A stretch of DNA of 64,000 nt from Pleodorina starrii (GCA_030267565.1 BRXU01000042.1:527001-591000), one strand, 5' to 3'. Positions 43,316-56,446 are shown, counted from the first letter of the stretch. Notes: a model not told the origin generated them from the sequence alone. Numbers and translations are program-made.

Positions 43316-43634
43316 CGCCTTTCACATGCGCTTGTACGGGCCCTCGCAGGCACACAGCGCAGTGTGTCCTGCACTGGCGTCCTCAATGCGCTTTCCCTTG
43401 TATGACTCCGTTTCGTCTCGCTGATCCTCGCTTCCGAGTCACACACTGTCGCCCTTGCCATTCTCTGCATCTTATCATGTTCTCAGCGTGCTTTGATGCC
43501 GCAGACGATGCGACGGTACTGCCCCGTTAGTTACCGCCCACATGTGTACTGCGGGCCCACATATTGAGCCCACAACTCCTCTCTGGTGCTTAACCCTTCA
43601 TTGGTCTGAGGACCAATTCCGGGTATAAGTTCGG

Positions 43635-43656
43635 TAATAATAATAATAATAATAGC
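43635..43656. repeat. (AAT)n microsatellite
   Basis: Seven or so AAT units upstream of the pherophorin-like gene. A GTATAAG at 43623 could be its TATA element. Confidence 0.7.
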
Positions 43657-43769
43657 AAACATCAGGCAGCAGAGCAAAATAACTCAGTTGCTTGGCAACG
43701 TGGCGTACAAAAATGTGCGCCAAGGGCGGCTACCCGCGCGTCACTAGTGCTCATAATAAAGTATTGCGG

Positions 43770-45655
43770 ATGATGCTGATAGTCCTGGCGCTCCTAACAT
43801 CGCTTTCCCTGGCCGCAACCTGCCAGTACCGTCTCTACAACTCGGATGGAGTACGTGTGTCGGAGCTTGTCTTGGATGCGGTGACCCAGCTCACCGGCGA
43901 TGTCCTCGCCAACATGACAAAGCTTCTTGTGGACGTGCCAAACGCAAATGGCACCTTCACAAATACAGTGCCATCCTGGTATTGGCAAGCAGGAGACAAC
44001 GGTTATAGCGCCGCTTTGCGATTTTTTACAGAGGCTGAGTTTGCCTCCAACTATCCTGATGAAAATAATTGCGCTCATATAATTTTTGACACATTCTTCT
44101 CAACGGGCAGCAATCAAGTATCCGTCAGCGCGATGTCTGACTGGATCAGTGCGATGCCGACCATTGGCTGCTCCTCGGTGACACGGCTAGTCCTCTTTGC
44201 CTCCATATCCGATACATTTACCAGCATGACCTACTGGTCAATTGGTAAGATTGATTGCAATTTTGATGGCAACACTTCTGGCTTTGTCCGGTTCGGGGTC
44301 GACTGCTGCCCCGATCCGCCGACCAATTCGCCCAGCCCACCCAGCCCTTCACCACCCCTGCCACCATCACCACAGCCACCCTCCACATTGCCACCCAGCC
44401 CACCCAGCCCTTCACCACCCCTGCCACCATCACCACAGCCACCCTCCACATCGCCACCCAGCCCACCCAGCCCTTCACCACCCCTGCCACCATCACCACA
44501 GCCACCCTCCCCAGTGCCACCCAGCCCACCCAGCCCTTCACCACCCCTGCCACCATCACCACAGCCCCCCTCCCCAGTGCCACCCAGCCCACCCAGCCCT
44601 TCACCACCCCTGCCACCATCACCACAGCCACCCTCCACATTGCCACCCAGCCCACCCAGCCCTTCACCACCCCTGCCACCATCACCACAGCCACCCTCCC
44701 CAGTGCCACCCAGCCCACCCAGCCCTTCACCACCCCTGCCACCATCACCACAGCCACCCTCCCCAGTGCCACCCAGCCCGCCATCTCCTCTCCCACCGTC
44801 CCCATTACCCCCGTCCCAACAACCCCCCCCCCCATCACCACCTCCACCTAGCCCACCGAGGCCACCTTCACCACCACCACCCAGGCCACCATTACTTCCA
44901 CCTCCACCCCCACCCCCACCGCCATCTCTTACGGCCATCCCATTATCCCCTCCACCTAAGCCATCTTCCAGTCCCTCGCCCTCTCCTCCCTTTGCCACAG
45001 CACCACTTCCACCTTCTCCTCAACCCCCACTATCGGAACCCTCATCCCCACTTCATCCTTCCCCTTCCCCATTTCCTCCTACGCCTTCCATACCACAGCC
45101 TCCACCGGCTCTTCCAGTGCCTCCCCCTCCTTCCCCTTCCCCACCTTCACCAAACCCACCTTTCCAATTGCCGTCACCGTCGCCGCCACCATCCCCTCCA
45201 TCCCCAACCCCACCGCCTCCACCACGCCCTCCATCCCCATCTCATCCGCCGCCGCCGCGCCCTCCGTCCCCATCCCCACCGCCACCACCACACCCATTGT
45301 CCCCATCCCCACCGCCACCACCACGTCCATCGTCCCCATCTCCACCACCGCCACTGCATCCTTCACCCCCCCCACCTTCCTCGCCCCCCACACCACCACC
45401 CCCAAGACCCTTCCGTGCACCACCCAAGTCCCCCCGGGCACCCAGCAATGACGCGCTGGTCAGGAGCTTTCCCTTCTCCTCTTGTGACACGCGAGATGTC
45501 GCTCTGACCCCGTACCGTATGTCCTCACCGGTCGGCCCCGTCAACTTGACTTCCTCCAAAGCCACGTACTGCTTTCGGATCGCTGCTGTGGAGGCGGCAA
45601 ACAGCGCCAGCCAGTGTTCATCCATCATAATAAACAAGATAGAGCTTATCGTCAG
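43770..45655 (+). CDS. Pherophorin-like Hyp-rich matrix glycoprotein, 3'-truncated
   Basis: A secreted extracellular-matrix protein of the volvocine type. ATG 43770 is chosen because a signal peptide starts at once ([16 protein letters not shown], then CQYRLYN). A globular N-domain of about 160 residues with paired Cys and NMT/NGT sites ends in VDCC. Next comes a Pro/Ser rod of roughly 370 residues ([17 protein letters not shown] repeats, later PPPPP runs), expected to be hydroxylated and glycosylated. The start of a pherophorin C-domain follows ([31 protein letters not shown]). CGTCA|GTAAGTGATG at about 45655 is a good splice donor, but I find no matching next exon before 46830. The gene may be truncated or have a long intron. 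Confidence 0.8.
44330..44790 (+). repeat. ~63-bp Pro-rod minisatellite in the pherophorin-like gene
   Basis: About seven units encode [19 protein letters not shown] plus two variable residues. Long shadow ORFs on the other strand and frames come from this periodicity. Confidence 0.88.
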
Positions 45656-45662
45656 TAAGTGA

Positions 45663-46830
45663 TGACATGACCGGGTCGTCCATTTAAGGGGCTGGTGGCT
45701 GATGAGGAGTGTTCGCAGGGTGATACCCGTAACCCTACCAACGTATTGGCCCGTTAAGTTAAGTCTTAAGTAATTAAATCAGTGTTGGCCAAAAGGGCTG
45801 CTCTGCAAATTTGTTAGTTGACTTAAAAGTGACTTAGACTTACTCTTAATACTAAGCCAAAGGGTGTAAATATCTGCGGGATAAGCACGGATTAGACGGA
45901 TTACCATGAAGGGGATTAGGCTGTGTTCACATGTGAGCGAATCCGGGTGGATTCGTGCGAAGCCGACCTTGGATTGGTGCGAAACCGGGTCGAATCCCAA
46001 TCCAGGTCTGTGGGGGCCGATTGGGCCGGTTTCGCCTGGATTCGCTTGGATTGAACTGGAAACGCGAGCGCATCGCCGTGTAGAGTCGATGAAGACTCCT
46101 TCTCAGGTCATGTTGTGCTTTTGTGACGTATCTGTCTTATGTTGTCTTTATGCCCTTTCTGCTACGGTTGATTTTTCCTTACTTTTTGTTCCTTTTGCTT
46201 GACTGAGGCGGTTCATGAGCCTTCGGGTTCGTTTGAACCGTACGAGCTCACTGAAGCTTGTAACATCATCATCATCAACTGGAAACAACGTATTTCAAAG
46301 AACCAACTCTCAAACCTGCGTATAAAAGGTTTATTTATTCTAATGTAATAACTAGGTTTACGAAAAGCGTGAGCCGAACTTTCCGCGATGCATGTTGTAC
46401 TGTACGCGCCGGTACGAGCTTTCGATAGATAGATCAAATTCAGTACTTCGCTTAATTTACTTCTTTCCACACGATGAAGAGTTTGGAACTGGCGTAAAAA
46501 TTTTGATATTCGGTAGCGACCGAGTACCAAATCGCCATTTCAGAATTAGGGTACTTCCCGCGCATATCTTCATTAACTAGCAATTCTCAGGTCGGCATTT
46601 GGTTGAATTTTCTGCCGGGGCCCAAGACATGGCGGCCGCAACTTGCCGCTTGCGATCGGCGCTTGTCATTTTGGATGTCTATTGCATAAGTAGAAAACAT
46701 TGCACCAGTCGTTTGGCCAATGGCAAGGTTGTAACATAAAGGGCGATGGTTGCCGTACCGCTGCCGTACCTAATCCGTGCCTTAATCAAACTCCTTGAAA
46801 ACCCAACTGCTACGCAGCATCTGCGTCTCG
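45663..46830. other. No gene recognised
   Basis: At 45940-46060 GGATTGGTGCGAA/GGATTCGCTTGGA words repeat. The rest is AT-richer with no supported coding. The missing pherophorin exon was sought here and not found. Confidence 0.4.
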
Positions 46831-46839
46831 CCCCTTACA

Positions 46840-49758
46840 TTACAAGTAAGGGCCTCCGGCAGTCCCGCTTTTGGTGTAAGCAGGCCGTGTGTAGCGGACC
46901 AGCGGAACCAACGCACTAGCCGAGGCATCGGAAATAGGGAGAGGTAGGTAGTCCTGGGTAGTCAGTTGCCCTTTAATCAGGAGGTTCATGTGCGGCCAGG
47001 GCATGGCTCCAAAAACACGTCCTAAACACGGATGCAAGCTTGCAAGGCCCAACACATCCGCCACGTCCGCGCGACAACGTGCAGGTAAAAAGCGGGTTCC
47101 ATCAGGGTTGGCGAGCGGCAGTCGGAAGTAGGAGAGGCAGGCGAAGGAAGCACAGTGCTTGCAAGTGTATTGTACGCTCCGTTGGGGTGTTGCATGACTG
47201 GCGCGGTGCGCTAGCAAGCGCAACCCACAGCTGTACACTGCCGCCCAGCACCATGCCCCAAGGAAAGCCGTAAAAACCCAGTGCCCATGCAAAGGTGAGA
47301 ACGCCCTCTCCCAGTGCCGACCCCTTTCCCAGATCAGAAAGGTGACGCCCCCAACCTCCGTCCTCACGCAGCATATGAAAATAGCATTCATTGTCCCCAA
47401 TATATATGAAGTCGCACCCGCACGGCATAGGGCCAGGTGCGTGTTGGCCGGGTGCGTGTGGGTCGAGCCAGACCACGAGTGCGCTTCTACGTGCCAACCT
47501 TGGGTGTGCGCCTGCAGCATTGCTGCATGGCGTAGGTCCCGCGTAAAGAGGCATTGGTGCTGGATGTTGGTATGGTGGGTCTCCTGTAGAGACACCACAT
47601 CCAGACGCAGCTCTGCCCACTGCCATACTGCTGCCTGAAGACGGTTCCCATGCGACGCCAGCAGCCCATGCATGTTGTGCGTGGCGATCCGGAGTGGATG
47701 GCCTTGCACATACATCGTTCCGCTGCTGCCTTCTTCCCGTCCCCCTGATTGGCATCTAGTTGGGGTGGGCCGCCTCCATGGCGGTGGGGGTGTGCTCTTC
47801 CTCCTCCTCGTCCTCCTGCCTTGATGCTGGTCCGTGGACGCTCAGCTGCTGCCGGCCTCGTTGGGCAACTTCGTGCTGGGTGTGGGGTTTGACATTTGAC
47901 GGTGGAGGAGTCTGCACCCGCCACCTGCAGCTGAAGGCTGGGGATCTGTGATCCGTCCGAAGGCTTGGCCTGGCTGCCAGTCGCCAGCAGTGCAGTTAAC
48001 TGCACCGTGGCCTCCTCGGCTGCCTGCTGAGCCTTCCGCTCCTCCATGTTCCTCTTGCGGGCCTCCAGGACCTTTTTCCTTTGCGCCTTGTTGCGCTCGG
48101 CTCGCTCCTCGTCGGACAGATGCTCGAGCTGTTGCCGCTTCCGCTTTGGGGTCTCGGGGCCTGCTGGGCCCTGGTCGGGCTGTGTGCGCTCCTGCTGCGG
48201 CCGCTGCCTGGCTTTGCCCCCGGTAGCCTTTCGCCTGCTGCCTGCCCCCGTAAGACCTGACTTGAACCAGAAAGCAGGGGCTGTAGTGGCTGCGGCGGCC
48301 GATGGGTCTCGCTCCTGCGTGCGGTACTGCTGCCACCGCACCCCTGATGTGGACGTACGTGGTGGCCGCCTCCATCCCGGTGTCGGTGTCCTGTTTCGTC
48401 GCCATGCATGGAGTCGCATGTGCCTGCACCCCTGGTTGGGTTGCCGCCATCGTGGGGTCCGGCTGTGGGGCCGATGGCAGCTGCGGCTGTTAAGTCGGTG
48501 ACGGTGGTGGGGTTTGTATCCGTGGCTGGGCCTGCGGCGGCGGCGGGGTCGGCAGCCGTTGCATCTGGGCCTGTACCGGTGGCTGGGCCTGCAGTTGTGG
48601 GGCTGGCGGCGGCGGCGGCACCCACGGCGGCGGTGGGGACTGCCTCGATGGCGGGGCCCGAGGCAGGGATGGCGCCCGCAGTGGCGGCTGTGTCCGCGGT
48701 GGCGGTGGGGCCTGCTGCGGCGGCAGGGCCTGCTGGGTTTAAGTCGTTGTACTACTTTCGGTCACGGTGACCGGTGGGGCCCTGGCTGCAGCAGCTGCCT
48801 GGTTTGCCCACATGGAGTTCGGGAGCCTGGGTGCCGCGGCCGCCATGGCGGCCCATGTGTCTGCTCCGGCTGCAGTGGCAGTGATGTTGGCTAATGCCAG
48901 AGGCGTGGGTGGGGGTGGAATGCGTGGGGTCATATGCCAGGCGTGATGCCCACCCCCGTGGGTGCGTGCTGTATTCTTGCTCCCACCTCGGGCTCCGGGC
49001 CCCATCTGGTCCGCTGTACGACCGCTGCGTACGGTGGCGGCACCCCGCTCGAGGGGCCTGGCTGGGCCGGGACAGCTGCGGTCTGGGCGGCTTGGCGTTG
49101 CTATGGCAACTGCTGCAGCTGCTGCATCTGGCGCGCCAGCTCCTTCCGTGGCGGCGGTTTGCAAGGCATGGTGAATGGTCCCCCCCGATCTTTGGGTGCG
49201 ATCCTGTATGTCCAGGTGAGGCGCCGGCTTATGGAACCCCGTCTTGTCCCATGTGCGCCGCGGGGTGGAGTAGGACATCGCGAGGAACTCGGGGATGGCG
49301 CAAGGATCTAGGCTGACGTGAACGCCCTTGATTTCCCACACGGGGCGCTCCATCTTGTGCGCATTTGTGATGGGCAGCTGCACTTCCACTGCCGGGTCGC
49401 TGGGTAGGAGTCGGACTGGTCCCAGCTGAAGGCGTCCCCGCTTGACGGCTGGCGAGGTGGAGAGCTGTGCCAGCCCGCCTTTCCGGAGCAGAACACTGAT
49501 CTCTTGCACTGCGTGTGGTGCCGCTTGGGAGCTTCCGTTGGGGGCACGTGCTGATCCGTCCGCGGCCCAAGCGCGGGCCCAGCCTCCTCGGGCGCTACCA
49601 ACACGCGTAGCGTGCCCGTGAGGGCCTTGCCAAGCGGCCCAAACAACTGGGAGTGTATGTCCGCGGGGCCGGAACCGGGCGGCTAAATGATTTCGAATGT
49701 GACGAAGTCCTGCTCCGTCGAGGAAGAGCTGGGCGCTCGCCGGAAGCCACCCCTTCAA
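46840..49758 (-). pseudogene. LINE 5' half: ORF1 and endonuclease, RT missing
   Basis: On the minus strand an ORF1-like protein starts near 49758 (KGWLPASAQLFLDGAGLRHI) and is Ala/Pro-rich. A frameshift near 48739 leads to a second basic, coiled-coil-like part (SDEERAERNKAQRKKVLEAR). From 47715 an AP-type endonuclease of non-LTR retrotransposons begins (LRIATHNMHG, then DVVSLQETHH), with the expected Asn and Glu metal-binding positions. It continues in mixed frames to 46840, and no RT follows. LINEs are usually 5'-truncated, so losing the 3' part points to later deletion. Confidence 0.65.
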
Positions 49759-49894
49759 CTCCTCGGTGTCAATATATTATCTCTCAGCCTGGGGCCGATG
49801 TGGCTGTGAGCGAGTTGCTGAACTGTCGCCTGTCCATTTGAACGTCGTTGGGGCGCGGAGGTCCGCGCGCGTCCGTTTTCAGCCATAATGACCT

Positions 49895-50440
49895 ATCCTA
49901 TCTAGGTATTTTGCATTACGGTCGAAATTTCGCGTTTGCCGCGGCCGAAGAGGTCGGCCAGTGGCAGTTCGCGGACGCACTTATGTGTTGTTGCGATACT
50001 GGAACGTGGTGTCTCGCCCTGGCAAGTGCTGTGCTGTTGTGATGGTCGTTGGCGGCCGTTGCCGTTTTGGTAGTCACGAGGGCCAAGATGTCGCCCCGCC
50101 CTGCCCTGCCCGGCCGTTTTTGTGCCCTCTGTTACCATTATTGTATGCATACACGTTACATTCAAGTAATACACGTTTCGCTGTCCCACCCGTTCCCAAC
50201 CTTCATTGCCCTTGCCCAAGGTCTGTTCTAGTTGACATGGCAATGGCTGCGCATGGCAACATTTCCATTACTTATGTGTGTAAATTTCTCAGACGCGGTC
50301 GCGTTATGTTGGTTGTTGGTGGACGTTTCAGTTCTGGTCGTCACGGGGGCGATTATGTCGCCCAGCCCTGCCCGGGCCGGACTGTTTTGTGCTTTCCGTT
50401 CCTCATTCTGTTCCGTCTCCTCTACGGCCGTCCGCAGTGT
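49895..50440 (+). repeat. Diverged ~270-bp tandem duplication
   Basis: 49975-50125 and 50265-50400 share TTGGCGG/TTGGTGGACGTT, GTCACGAGGGCC/GTCACGGGGGCG and ATGTCGCCC-CCCTGCCC words. No function assigned. Confidence 0.55.
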
Positions 50441-51239
50441 GCAGTAAGCTCGCCCGAAGCATTTTCGCGTTGCGCGTACCTTCCTGGTACTGCTTTTTAC
50501 CGCTGTACGGGTCCCACGTCCTGGGTCCCACGCTGTACCCAGGGACATAAGTTAGGGATCCTACGGATCTGTAGCCCGAAGAAAGCGAGAGGGAAGGTCC
50601 CAACAACAGCTTGCGTGAGAAAGAACGAGCCGTAACAAAATAAACAAGGGCTATAAGCACCGCCAGAGGCAACAACATAAGCAAGCACGGTCCCGATAGA
50701 TACGTACGTCGGCCCAACCTGAAGCTCTCTGCAGCAGCCGATTCAAGCGTACATGCGGACATGCACTGACAAAAGCGAACATAGGCCAGCACATAGACCG
50801 TCAGGGGGATCCGGGAGGGGAGGCAGCGTCCGGAGAACCGACAACCGGCCCGCCTGGTTGGCCAGGAAGGTGTGGGCCGCCGGGACCATCCAAAACCATC
50901 CGGCACCTGTACGACCCCGTGTACACATGCCGTACAATGACAATCCCACTAGAGCCGTTATGCCGCGTTAAGACTCGAAAGCAACACATAACACTTGCCC
51001 GTCCGTTTTCTTGCAACAAACGGTTAAGCAACGGTCCTCAGCGGGCATTGCGGTGCTGCCAATGATGTTGACAGCATCCATCATCATCACTCATGTCTGT
51101 GCTGCGCTGCACGTCTCATTTGACGCCACAAACGAAAGTTGCAAGCTATAAGTTGCGTACACACGTGCGGGCTGCGGGGGGTGTCCGTAAATGTCCGATT
51201 AGTGCGTCAACCTGGTGCGTTAACCGGATGGATGCAGAA
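50441..51239. other. No gene recognised
   Basis: Short ORFs only. GTCCCACGTCCTGGGTCCCACG is a small internal repeat. Confidence 0.35.
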
Positions 51240-53215
51240 GGACCCACCCACCCAGTCACCCACTCAGCCACCCAGCCACCCAGCCACCCACCCAGCCAGC
51301 CACCCAGACACACACACACGCCCCGCCCCTCCCCGCCCGCGCATGCCCCCCTTGGTCCCCCGCCCCCTTGTCTGCTCGCGCGCTATGCCCACCGTGCTGG
51401 GTTTTTCCTTGGCCCTCGGGCCCTGCACCATTTCCCCCCCCTGCCCCCCCGCATGCCTTTCCCCTGCCCCGCCTCTGCCCCGCCCTGTCCCTGCCCTGCC
51501 CCTGTCCTGTCCACCCTTGGCCGCATTCACCTCGCCCCAGGCCCCTCATGCGTGGTGGCCTGCATGCTCGGCCCGTGTGGTGGGGAGCCGACTCTTCACG
51601 CTACGCCACCCGGCCCCTCCTGCGCATCGCATCTTCCCGCGCCCCGCTGCCTCTGCCCTTTCCGCTCGTCCTGCCGTCGCTCTTCCCTTCTCCTCGCCCT
51701 TGCCCTTGCCCTCGTGCCCCTTCGCCCTTTCTCCCCTGCCCCGCCTTCCGTCCCTACCGCACTCGTCTTCCTTCTGCTGTTCTCTTTCCCTTTGCCGTTC
51801 TCCTTGCCATTCTCTTTTCCCTGCCCTTTCCCGTTTGCCTTTCGCCTCCCTGCCGTCGTACGCTTTGCCCATCCGTATCCCTTTGTTCTCTGCCCCGCCG
51901 CCCCTTCCTGCCCTCTTTTGCGCCGCGTCGCCGCCCCAGCTCGTTCGTGGGTTATGTGTGTCCTGCTTTGCTTGCCTGCCTGCTCGCTCCTTCCTTCGCT
52001 GACATTGCCGTTGCCCGTTACCGTTACTCACGCCGTTTCCTTCGCTTCTTTCTAATTCGTTTCTTCCATCGAGCGCAGGTGAGTCTCCCATTTGTCGGGT
52101 TGTTTTGTCCGGGCGCTCGTGCCGTTCTTGTGCTGTCGCGCGTACTCGTCCGTCTGGGTTGGTCCGGCGGTGACGCGGTCACTGCGCTTTTCAGCTCGGT
52201 TAGGTTACATGTATGTCCGGTAAGTATTGCTGGGTTCTGGGTTCGTTCGCTAACGCCGTCTCCGTCTCCGCTGCGATACCGGTACTTTCTTTTTACCCCA
52301 CCCAGCCAGAAACCTACCCAGCCACCCACCCGGCCACCAACCCACTCGGCCACCCAGCCACCCACCCAGCCACCCAGCCACCCAGCCACCCAGCCACCCA
52401 GCCACCCAGCCACCCAGCCACCCAGCCACCCAGCCACCCAGCCACCCAGCCACCCAGCCACCCAGCCACCCAGCCACCCAGCCACCCAGCCACCCAGCCA
52501 CCCAGCCACCCAGCCACCCAGCCACCCAGCCACCCAGCCACCCAGCCAACCAGCCACCCAGCCACGCACCCACCCAGCCACCCAGCCAGCCACGCACCCA
52601 CCCAGCCATCCAGCCATCCAGCCACGCACCCACCCAGCCACCCACCCACCCACCCAGCCAGCCACTCACCCACCCACCCAGCCATCCAGCCACCCACCCA
52701 GCCATCCAGCCACCCACCCAGCCACCCAGCCACCGAGCCACCCAGCCACGCACCCACCCAGCCAGCCAGCCACCCAGCCAGCCACCCAGCCAGCCACCCA
52801 CCCAGCCAGCCACCCAGCCACCCAGCCAGCCACCCAGCCACCCAGCCAGCCACCCAGCCACCCACCCGGCCACCCACCCACCCAGCCAGCCACCCACCCA
52901 GCCAGCCACCCAGCCACCCACCCAGCCAGCTAGCCAACCAGCCAGCCACCCACCCAGCCAGCTAGCCACCTAGCCAGCCACCCAGCCACCCACCCAGCCA
53001 CCCACCCGGCCACCCACCCACTCAGCCACCCAGCCACCCAGCCACCCAGCCACCCACCCAGCCACCCACCCAGCCACCCAGCCACCCATCAACCCATCCA
53101 CCTAGCCACCCAGCCACTCACCCAGCCACTCACCCAGCCACCCAGCCAGCCACCCAGCCAGCCACCCACCCACACATCCAGCCAGCCACCCAGCCAGCCA
53201 CCCACCCACCCAGCA
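51240..53215. repeat. CCACCCAG satellite and pyrimidine-rich tract
   Basis: 51244-51310 and 52299-53215 are built from the 8-mer CCACCCAG with 4-bp insertions (CAGC). Between them 51320-52080 is C/T-rich with CCCTGCCC words. Long Thr/Pro/His/Ser or Gly/Trp ORFs across it are artefacts of periodicity. Confidence 0.9.
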
Positions 53216-53270
53216 GCTAAATCCCTAACTTACTGCTTGCTGGGACAGTTCCTCGCGTTTGAGAAGCCCC

Positions 53271-54900
53271 TAACGGTCACTCTGGCATGCTTTCTTTACG
53301 CTTTCTTCGGGATTTTGCTTCATGCGTACCCATATACCAAACCAAGCTCGCAATCGTTGGCTCCAAGTGACCCATGGGTCATGTGGGCGACGTCGCGACC
53401 GTCGCGAGCCGGTTTCTGTTATCGGTGCTGCATCCGCACGCGGCCGCTGACCACGCGCGTCGCGGTGTTTACAACTAGTCGGACGTAACTCAGACGATCC
53501 TTTAACGGACGCAGAACGAGGTTAAAAGCGCGGAGTGCCGCCGCACCCTCTCCAACAACAGTCGTGCTTCAATAACGGCGTAACCATGGGAAGCACGTCA
53601 CGAAGCTAGTAGCCAGAACAGCAGCGACCGCCCCACCAGTCGCTAGCCAGCGGCCAACCGTCTGTGTCCGCCAGTCGAGCACTTTCGATTGGCGTCCGAG
53701 GAACGGGCACCTCGGCTGAGCGATGACCGACATCCCTAACGTCAGCCCTTCACGTACACGCTCGTATATCACACTTTTATTCTCCGCCAACGCACTACTG
53801 TATTTGCTTCATGCTTACCAATACCAAACGAAGCTCGCAATGTACGGCGACCGAGGCAGAATGGACGCGCGGCTCCAAGTGACCCATGGGTCATTTCGGC
53901 GGCGTGCCGGCTCGTGCCGGCGCGAGCCGGCTCTTACCCTTTCTGTCGGTGCGTGGTGCCGGCGTTGTGCTGCAGCATTCATTCAGTGAAGCGCTCCTGA
54001 CTCCCGCAGGCAGACGGAACTTCCTTGCACTGCCCCTTTATGGCGATACGGCCCCACGTGTGCCGTCCTCCTTCACCCAACAGTGCCACCTGCCTTTCAA
54101 CATCCTTCGGAGTACCCACCCTGGTGTACACTAATTGAACCTGGAATGAACGAGGCGCTCCTGAGCGCAACAGGTTGACGGAAATCCCTTGCACGGCCTC
54201 ACATTACATTACGGGTGTACGGCCCCACCAGGGGGCCCCACGCCCCCACGCGGGCCACCATGCTGAACCGGGCAAACACTGCCCGGTGGGAAACCGGGCA
54301 GGGACGGCCCGCGGCAACACACCGGCTGGCCGGCCGGCTGGCCGGTTGGTGCTGTCGTGCTTTCCTTAAGCTTTCTGCGGGTGAGGACGCAGAAAAGCAG
54401 AAGCCCCTACCAGGTACTTTTTTGTTCTGTTGTTTTGGGATTCGTATACTCCACTTGCTCAGCAAACCTGACTTGTGACCTGGTCAGCAGTTTCTGTAGT
54501 GCACTGCTCTCCACAGTGCTTGCAGCCCCCACTAATGGGCTGAAGGTGAAGGTGAAGGTGAAGGTGTCCCACCGATATCCGAAGTCGCCCACTCGCGCAG
54601 GCTAACCGCCGCGCGAATTGCATCCCGCAGGAATCGATCACGCGACGTCGGCTCGGTGAACAGCTATCGTCAACACTGTCCCGTACGCACCCGTATTGCA
54701 CGTATATTGCATTTTTATTCTCTGCCAACCAGTTCTTTCCAGCTGTACCTCCGAACAAACAAACAAACAAACAAACAAGCAAACGCCCCTCCCTCGCATG
54801 CCCGAGAAAGCAGAAAGCAGCCAGAGAAGTCCCTAACGGGTTCTCTGTCGTGCTTTCTTTACGCTTTCTTCGGGAATAAACCTCTTTTGGTTCTTAGAAC
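53271..54900. repeat. Fragments of a diverged repeat family
   Basis: TGCTTTCTTTACGCTTTCTT occurs at 53289 and 54851, and a variant near 54358. CAAGTGACCCATGGGTCAT occurs at 53364 and 53876. Microsatellites (GAAGGT)n at 54543 and (AAAC)n at 54755 are embedded. No gene is supported. Confidence 0.6.
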
Positions 54901-55008
54901 CAAAATCGGTAACGTAGCCATACCGGGGGCGAATCGGTGAACAAGGATGTGTAGCATTGTATGACGGCTGTGTCGGCTATTCAAGGACATGTTCCTTCCA
55001 CCCTACCG

Positions 55009-55945
55009 ACAAGGGGTTGGTGTCGGCTTCCTTGAAGCCGGAAAAAGGGCGGGGCCCCGTTCAATCCGCACGGGTGGAGTTGAAGGGCTAGGGCGGCGAG
55101 GGCGTGAAGTGTGAGAGCGAGTGTCAACATTCCTGCTGATAGACAGCCAGAGCTTTCAGCAATCCGCCCCCTGTTTAGCATCGCGCGCCGTCTCGGCACT
55201 GTGCAACTCTTCCGGCCAGCGCATTGGCTGAAGTTACTTGACAGTAGACATGCAGTGTATCATTTACACATCACGCAGGCTGACTTGCCAATAGAAGGAC
55301 AGCGGAACTGTTTGAGAGGGTCGCGATGATGACGTGCAGTTGCCGACGAGAGTGCACAGGCTTCGCTACCGAGGTATTCGTCGTAGAGGAGGCTTGACAA
55401 CTTTAACATTAGGACAGGGAATGTAGAAGTCCCCTAGGTTGCCGACTGGACTTGTTGGGCGGCCCGCAGATGAATCGTGCGTGGATTGGCGGCTTGGCGT
55501 CCAACAACCAGCAGTTTGCCCCTCATGGTTTGCTCCTTGCAACCTTTGTAATAGTAATATGCGTCAAGACGATCGGACCGGCTAGCAGAGCTGTGGTGTG
55601 GTCGCGGGAAGAATGTTCGCAATGCAAACATAGTTTGTTTCCGAAACGCAGATTCATTTCACGCCGTCATGTCAGAATTCCACTTTAAGGAACGATGAAT
55701 CTTCTGGAATTAATTATAGGCCGAGAGGTGTTGGTTTGACCTCGGCCTCGGTCCATGGAGACTGCCAAACTGGTTCGTACTCATGCGATGTTGGGTTCCA
55801 ATTATAAATTTACCGTGCAATAAAGAATGTAATCTTTTACTTGTGCAGACTTTCCGTTGGCCTAAAGTCTACACTTGTCCAATTAATTCCCACGTTCCAC
55901 GTCCCACGTCCCACGTCCCACGGACATGGGCAATCCTACAAGCGC
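55009..55945 (+). mobile_element. 1-kb dispersed element, copy 3 of 3
   Basis: Collinear with 18120-19266. The GC-rich right end has diverged into CACGTCCCACG repeats. Confidence 0.75.
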
Positions 55946-55984
55946 GCGCCCTGTGGGCCGCGGGCTGCCGTAGCGCCCCTTGCG

Positions 55985-56446
55985 GATGCGGACGCGACGC
56001 GACGCGACGCGACGCGACGCGACGCGACGCGACGCTCCATTATGATTCGCTACGCAATGCTATGCTATACTACGCTATGCTAGGCTACATGACGCGATGC
56101 GACGTACGCGACGCTACACCATTTTACGTGACGCGACGTGATGCTATGCTATGCCCCGCGATGCTCTACGCTACGCTCCGCTACGCTCCATTACGATCCG
56201 CTACGCTACGCTACGCTACGCTACGCTACGCTAGGCTACATGACGCGACGACGCGGCGTCGTGTTGCGTTGTGTAGCATTGCAATGCGATCGTGCATGCT
56301 GCGCTGCACTACACGATGCGACGCGACGCTACGCGACACGACGTGACACGATGCGCCGTGATGTGATGTGACACGACGCGACGTACCGCGACACGACGCG
56401 ACGTACCGCGACACGACGCGACGTACCGCGACACGACGCGACGTGA
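55985..56446. repeat. CGACG/CTACG pentamer satellite
   Basis: (GACGC)n, (CTACG)n and ACACGACGCGACGTACCGCG units follow each other. Simple-sequence DNA. Confidence 0.88.

Noticed and set aside
44218..45507. Gly-rich, His-rich and Val-rich ORFs overlapping the pherophorin-like gene
   Set aside because: Shadows of the Pro-rod repeat. Only the forward frame has a signal peptide and globular domains.
51093..52969. 521-residue Thr/Pro/His ORF and Gly/Trp ORFs
   Set aside because: Generated by the CCACCCAG satellite and a pyrimidine tract.
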